A stretch of 64,000 bases of DNA from Pinibacter soli (lineage in GTDB: Bacteria > Bacteroidota > Bacteroidia > Chitinophagales > Chitinophagaceae): contig NZ_JASBRG010000003.1 of assembly GCF_029961145.1 (NCBI RefSeq), forward strand, positions 496,001 to 560,000, written 5' to 3'. Positions 62,617-64,000 of this stretch are shown here, in pieces (the first letter of the stretch is position 1; every line of letters begins with the position of its first letter). Under the pieces are notes generated by a model. It worked only from the letters and a program-made list of their open reading frames with translations, searched no databases and was not told the DNA's origin. Both the position numbers and the translations under genes were made by a program.

Positions 62617-63813
62617 TTGGAAAATCTTCAGCTTAAAGAACTTTTTAGAAAATACCTCGAAAACCGCTGCACTGCAGATGAAGTGGAAACGCTTGTCCGC
62701 CACTTTGATACCGGTAGTGAAGTGTATTTACGTCAACTGATCCTTTACGAATTAGATCAGCCTGAACATATCGGGAATGACATACATCTGCAAGCTTTAA
62801 CTGACAAGGCTTTTGGCCATATTCGCAGTGAAATAAACAAACAGAACGATGGCGGTGTAAGCATCCCGAACCATAAGTTCCGCAGGCTTTGGCCACGGAT
62901 AGCTGTCGCTGCGTCAGTTTTGTTTATTGTTGGCCTTGCAAGTTATTTTATTGCACATCGCCCATCTAACGTTCCTCCTGTTGTTGCGAAACAGGTGCCC
63001 CCGGCCGATATCGCTCCGGGTGGTAACAAAGCGATCCTTATTCTATCCCGCGGACAGCAAATCAACCTTAGTAATGCGCAAAATGGCAACGTAGCTAAAG
63101 ATGCCAATGTAGTGATTGCTAAAACTGCCGATGGCAAAGTCGTTTATCGGCCAGAGAAAAATGAAAAAGCGAAAGAGGTTGCTTACAATACCCTTAAAAC
63201 TCCCCGCGGCGGCAAGTACGACCTTACGCTTTCAGATGGTACAAAAGTATGGCTGAACGCAGCTTCGTCCATTACCTATCCATTGGCATTTACCGGGCGC
63301 AACCGCGAGGTAGAGATAACGGGGGAAGCTTACTTTGAAGTGGTGCACAATGCTGCGCAACCATTTCGTGTACGTGTAGCCGGACAAGTGATAGATGACC
63401 TCGGTACACACTTCAATATAAACGCTTATTCCGATGAACCAGTTATTAAAACAACATTGCTGGAAGGTAGCGTGAGGGTATCCAATTCAACCGGCAATGT
63501 AACGTTAAAGCCTGGCCAGCAGGCGGTTACACAATCCAACCAGTCCATAGCAATTAATCAGGATGCAGATATGGAAGAAGCCATCGCATGGCACCATGAC
63601 TTGTTTAAATTTAATGATGCGAGTATTGAAACAGTAATGCGTCAATTTGCCCGCTGGTACGATGTAGAGGTGCGCTATGAGGGCAATATACCACAGCGTT
63701 CTTTTTCCGGAAAAATTTATCGTAACACAAGTGCTTTGAAAGTATCAGACATTTTAAACTATAAACAGATCCATTTTAGAATTGAGGACCGTACGATAAT
63801 TGTGATGCCATAA
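62617..63813 (+). CDS. FecR-family anti-sigma factor
   Basis: A 398-residue protein that begins with TTG at 62617; the only ATG nearby (62601) is out of frame and a TGA closes the frame at 62602. Cytoplasmic N-terminus, one membrane helix at about 90-112 (IAVAASVLFIVGLASYFIA), then the FecR domain (TPRGGKYDLTLSDGTKVWLN, AASSITYPLAFTGRNREVEI, GEAYFEVVHN) and a C-terminal DUF4974-like domain (FKFNDASIETVMRQFARWYD, FSGKIYRNTSALKVSDILNY). It senses a TonB receptor and controls the preceding sigma factor. The matching receptor should lie beyond the window. Confidence 0.93.
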   Translation: MENLQLKELFRKYLENRCTADEVETLVRHFDTGSEVYLRQLILYELDQPEHIGNDIHLQALTDKAFGHIRSEINKQNDGGVSIPNHKFRRLWPRIAVAASVLFIVGLASYFIAHRPSNVPPVVAKQVPPADIAPGGNKAILILSRGQQINLSNAQNGNVAKDANVVIAKTADGKVVYRPEKNEKAKEVAYNTLKTPRGGKYDLTLSDGTKVWLNAASSITYPLAFTGRNREVEITGEAYFEVVHNAAQPFRVRVAGQVIDDLGTHFNINAYSDEPVIKTTLLEGSVRVSNSTGNVTLKPGQQAVTQSNQSIAINQDADMEEAIAWHHDLFKFNDASIETVMRQFARWYDVEVRYEGNIPQRSFSGKIYRNTSALKVSDILNYKQIHFRIEDRTIIVMP

Positions 63814-64000
63814 CAGCATGCAAAAAACAAATTAAACACAATCCATAAAGACATGAAAAAATATCTACCACGATATCCATAATGTGGCGGGTTGCTCAAA
63901 AAAAAACCGCAGAAGTGAGTCGAAGCACATCTACGGCAACATTTGAGTGGACCTAAATAATTGGCGAACTATTCAATGTCATAAACTCAAACTTTACAAA
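63814..64000. other. Window end; no gene seen
   Basis: 187 bp after fecR. ATG AAA AAA at 63,854 opens only nine codons. No complete frame, RNA or terminator was recognised. The start of a SusC-like gene would be expected here or just beyond. Confidence 0.4.

Overview
The window reads as a chromosomal stretch of a Bacteroidota bacterium, most likely a Chitinophagaceae member (Niastella/Chitinophaga-like). The basis is a SusC/SusD pair, a DUF3823 lipoprotein, many lipoboxes of the Bacteroidota type, a type IX secretion sorting tail, an ECF sigma/FecR pair with a DUF4974-like end, and promoters of the TTTG-N19/20-TAnnTTTG form. No species call is possible from sequence alone.

Layout. (1) 0.2-27.4 kb is a large polysaccharide utilisation locus (PUL). 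It holds a divergent propeller lipoprotein, SusC, SusD, a DUF3823 lipoprotein, a lipoprotein with a duplicated glycan-binding-like domain, two tandem GH43 lipoproteins, a GH71/99-like lipoprotein, a GH43-like enzyme with CBM32-like and Fn3-like modules, an SGNH esterase / alpha-beta hydrolase / GH71/99-like three-domain fusion, GH3, GH31 and, on the other strand, a one-protein membrane regulator (propeller, Y_Y_Y, LuxR helix-turn-helix) and a GH5. GH31 alpha-xylosidase plus GH3, GH5 and GH43 suggest an acetylated, xylosylated and arabinosylated beta-glucan such as xyloglucan; this is inference. (2) 27.7-34.7 kb is mostly housekeeping: a possible structured RNA, a surface protein with 14-residue repeats, an NTF2-like lipoprotein, a PBP4-type carboxypeptidase, CinA, a lipoyl E2 acyltransferase and tRNA-Lys(CTT). 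(3) 34.7-47.1 kb is a decaying accessory region after the tRNA: a broken integrase fused to a dnaE tail, GH2, a YncE/phosphatase pseudogene with one frameshift and one nonsense mutation, an antitoxin fragment, a broken T9SS tail, and an intact ArsR-SRPBCC-DHFR-like operon with a clear promoter and operator. (4) 47.2-53.1 kb is a cell-surface glycan operon: GT14, an ABC exporter (Wzm/Wzt type), a double GT2 and a GT2. (5) 53.1-64 kb begins with an IS1182-type remnant and a tRNA 3'-end scar. It continues with VF530, a microprotein, an adjacent pair of nuclease-like genes (HNH and PD-(D/E)XK), a Crp/Fnr regulator with an FNR-like box, a methyltransferase, a SulP transporter with a small overlapping partner gene, remnants of a response regulator and a conjugative-element gene, and an ECF sigma/FecR pair at the edge.

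The most unusual signal outside the genes is that most gaps between PUL and neighbouring genes from 1 to 33 kb carry long imperfect inverted repeats built from short iterated words, a different word in most gaps. They are absent from the right half. One gap also carries a 202-bp MITE-like element with 18-bp perfect inverted ends and an 11-bp direct repeat. The best protein-level candidates for something new are the three-domain fusion at 14.8-17.4 kb, the nuclease pair at 54.9-56.2 kb and a family of tiny LHHD-motif proteins.
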